A stretch of 64,000 nucleotides of DNA, from assembly GCA_029001845.1 (NCBI GenBank), contig JAREWP010000048.1, forward strand, positions 1 to 64,000. Reading direction: 5' to 3'. The translations under genes were made by a program, and so were the position numbers. Under the pieces are notes generated by a model. It saw only the letters and a list, made by a program, of their open reading frames with translations. It searched no databases and was not told the origin of the DNA. Source of the DNA: Candidatus Magnetocorallium paracelense (lineage in GTDB: Bacteria > Nitrospirota > Thermodesulfovibrionia > Thermodesulfovibrionales > Magnetobacteriaceae). Shown here piece by piece: positions 63,014 to 64,000 of the stretch (position 1 is the stretch's first letter; each line of letters starts with the position of its first letter).

Positions 63014-63827
63014 TGATATCGCATGGCCTGTTTTTTACCTTTGCACATTCTTTGAAAAAACCGATACCTGTTAGCAGATTCTCTCTTATCCTATACAAAT
63101 CGGTACTGTCCGGATTCTTTTCTATTTGTTCTGACAGTGATGAAAATGCATCATACCATATCCCTTTTTCTGCATAAATCATCGGAGCCTCCATGTTGTT
63201 ATTGCTCAGACTCTTTTCCATCTCCTTTGTGAGTCTGACACGTTTTACCGGCCCCCCTACATCTATGGACCTGGATCTGTTATTCATATCAGGGACAAGA
63301 GATACAAACCACTCATATTCTACATCCCTCTCAAGCTTTATACCATAATCTGATAAAGAAATGCTCTGAATACCATATTTGCCTTGCATATCGAGTGTTG
63401 TTTCCACAAGGGGGTCTTCGTATCTGAGGTCATTAAAGGTAAATATAATTTTGATATTTGTAGGTTGTGAAAGATACCAAAAGAGAGAGGGCTGGTCCAT
63501 TGTTGTCAAACCTGTGTGATTTGGTATAAGCGCGGCCAGTACGACATCGGACAACTCTTTATCACTCTCCCCTCTTGTGGCGAAACCAATTCTGTTCCCC
63601 GGCATACCGACAACAGTAACAGGAGGCCTGGCGGGAATTGACTTTCGATATTTAATTAGAGGTTTATTTTTATTCTCTTCTGTATTTTTCATATCATTCA
63701 CATCCGGCAAGTCGGCCTCTGTTTTTCCGGAATTGCCGACACCTTCATCGATTCCATACAAAAAGAAGGGAAAGGACACAAAAAAGAAAAGAATAAATAA
63801 TAATATGATCTTAAATTTGTCTTTCAT
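63009..63827 (-). CDS. DUF928 family exported protein
   Basis: The 272-residue protein has a signal peptide (IILLFILFFFVSFPFFLYG) and a low-complexity stretch to about residue 65. It then matches DUF928: GMPGNRIGFATRGES, VVLAALIPNHTGLTTMDQPSLFW, GIQSISLSDYGIKLE and YEWFVSLVPD. A short TPR-like or helical tail follows. DUF928 is best known from cyanobacteria, where it is often near CHAT, CHASE2 and haemagglutinin genes; the same set surrounds it here. It converges with the exoprotein gene. Its biochemical role is unknown; an envelope function is inferred from the signal peptide. Confidence 0.88.
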   Translation of the reverse strand: MKDKFKIILLFILFFFVSFPFFLYGIDEGVGNSGKTEADLPDVNDMKNTEENKNKPLIKYRKSIPARPPVTVVGMPGNRIGFATRGESDKELSDVVLAALIPNHTGLTTMDQPSLFWYLSQPTNIKIIFTFNDLRYEDPLVETTLDMQGKYGIQSISLSDYGIKLERDVEYEWFVSLVPDMNNRSRSIDVGGPVKRVRLTKEMEKSLSNNNMEAPMIYAEKGIWYDAFSSLSEQIEKNPDSTDLYRIRENLLTGIGFFKECAKVKNRPCDIR

Positions 63828-63868
63828 TTTTAATACCTCTTTTTTTATTCATACAAAGGCGCGAAGGA

Positions 63869-64000
63869 TTACCTGTATTTACCTTCCTTTTCTAATACAC
63901 TTCTGACAAAATCAAGCTCTATCTCCAATACATCCGCTATATGCTCAGCCTGCATATTCGCTCTCTTATGCAGTTTAATTATATCCTCTTTCTTTGCTTT
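63869..64000 (-). CDS. DUF2887-type protein, C-terminal end (cut by window edge)
   Basis: The frame is open to the right edge and ends at TAA (63869-63871), giving 43 residues. KAKKEDIIKLHKRANMQAEH matches EAKKSDIIKLYTRANMEPER in the tail of the DUF2887 protein at 39134, and the rest (IADVLEIELDFVRSVLEKEG) aligns with its end. It is therefore a paralogue, mostly outside the window. The matching tails indicate that the family is multi-copy in this genome. Confidence 0.8.
   Translation of the reverse strand, partial: KAKKEDIIKLHKRANMQAEHIADVLEIELDFVRSVLEKEGKYR

Overview
The window is a gene-dense stretch of about 64 kb with moderate G+C from what looks like an anaerobic, Gram-negative-type bacterium. 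Evidence for anaerobic life is a Ni,Fe carbon monoxide dehydrogenase (CooS), an acyl-CoA dehydrogenase/EtfB/EtfA operon whose EtfA carries a two-cluster ferredoxin domain, and a further ferredoxin-like protein. Evidence for an outer membrane is a two-partner-secretion type exoprotein, a large secreted RHS protein and Gtr-type glycosyltransferases. A deltaproteobacterial (Desulfobacterota-like) or Nitrospirota-like lineage would fit, but no rRNA or tRNA is visible, so the assignment is only an inference.

Layout. 1-2.8 kb: tail of an IS66-type transposase, moeA with a small membrane protein gene, and a repeat-rich gap. 2.8-7.3 kb: three signalling genes on the plus strand (PAS histidine kinase, receiver-HisKA_2 kinase, receiver-PAS protein). 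7.4-17.5 kb: a plus-strand housekeeping run: FmdB-type zinc ribbon, CinA-like protein, hypoxanthine phosphoribosyltransferase, QueD, PmbA/TldD, acyl-CoA dehydrogenase, EtfB, ferredoxin-EtfA, FabD, IlvC and a PAS protein. 18-29 kb: mixed accessory genes, including a DUF4143-type ATPase, an EndoQ-UvrD fusion, a creatininase-family protein, a GGQ release-factor-like protein, a GT-C-like membrane protein, an internally shortened 2OG-Fe(II) oxygenase and an ATPase-nuclease. 29.5-39 kb: a 2409-residue beta-helix/RHS protein followed by cooS. 39-44 kb: DUF2887 protein, ZIP-like membrane protein, ferredoxin-like protein, HD-GYP protein and a HicB remnant. 43.7-54 kb, minus strand: a GMC oxidoreductase with its small subunit, a cell-surface glycosylation cluster, a metallophosphoesterase, and DUF1028 and DUF362 proteins. 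54-64 kb: TM2, CBS and coiled-coil proteins, then a CHAT-TPR protein, a CHASE2 adenylate cyclase, a haemagglutinin-type exoprotein and a DUF928 protein, ending inside a second DUF2887-type gene.

How the genes may work together. The acyl-CoA dehydrogenase/EtfB/ferredoxin-EtfA order is that of the electron-bifurcating caffeyl-CoA reductase CarCDE, so this operon could reduce an enoyl-CoA and ferredoxin together; CooS elsewhere in the window also exchanges electrons with ferredoxin. The right-hand end carries a set best known from cyanobacteria (CHAT, CHASE2 cyclase, secreted haemagglutinin, DUF928), here in a genome with no cyanobacterial features. Intergenic DNA is unusually full of short inverted-repeat elements of at least six families. 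They abut gene starts and stops, occur as internally deleted derivatives, and in one place one family is inserted inside another. No CRISPR array, phage module, tRNA, rRNA or convincing riboswitch was found.
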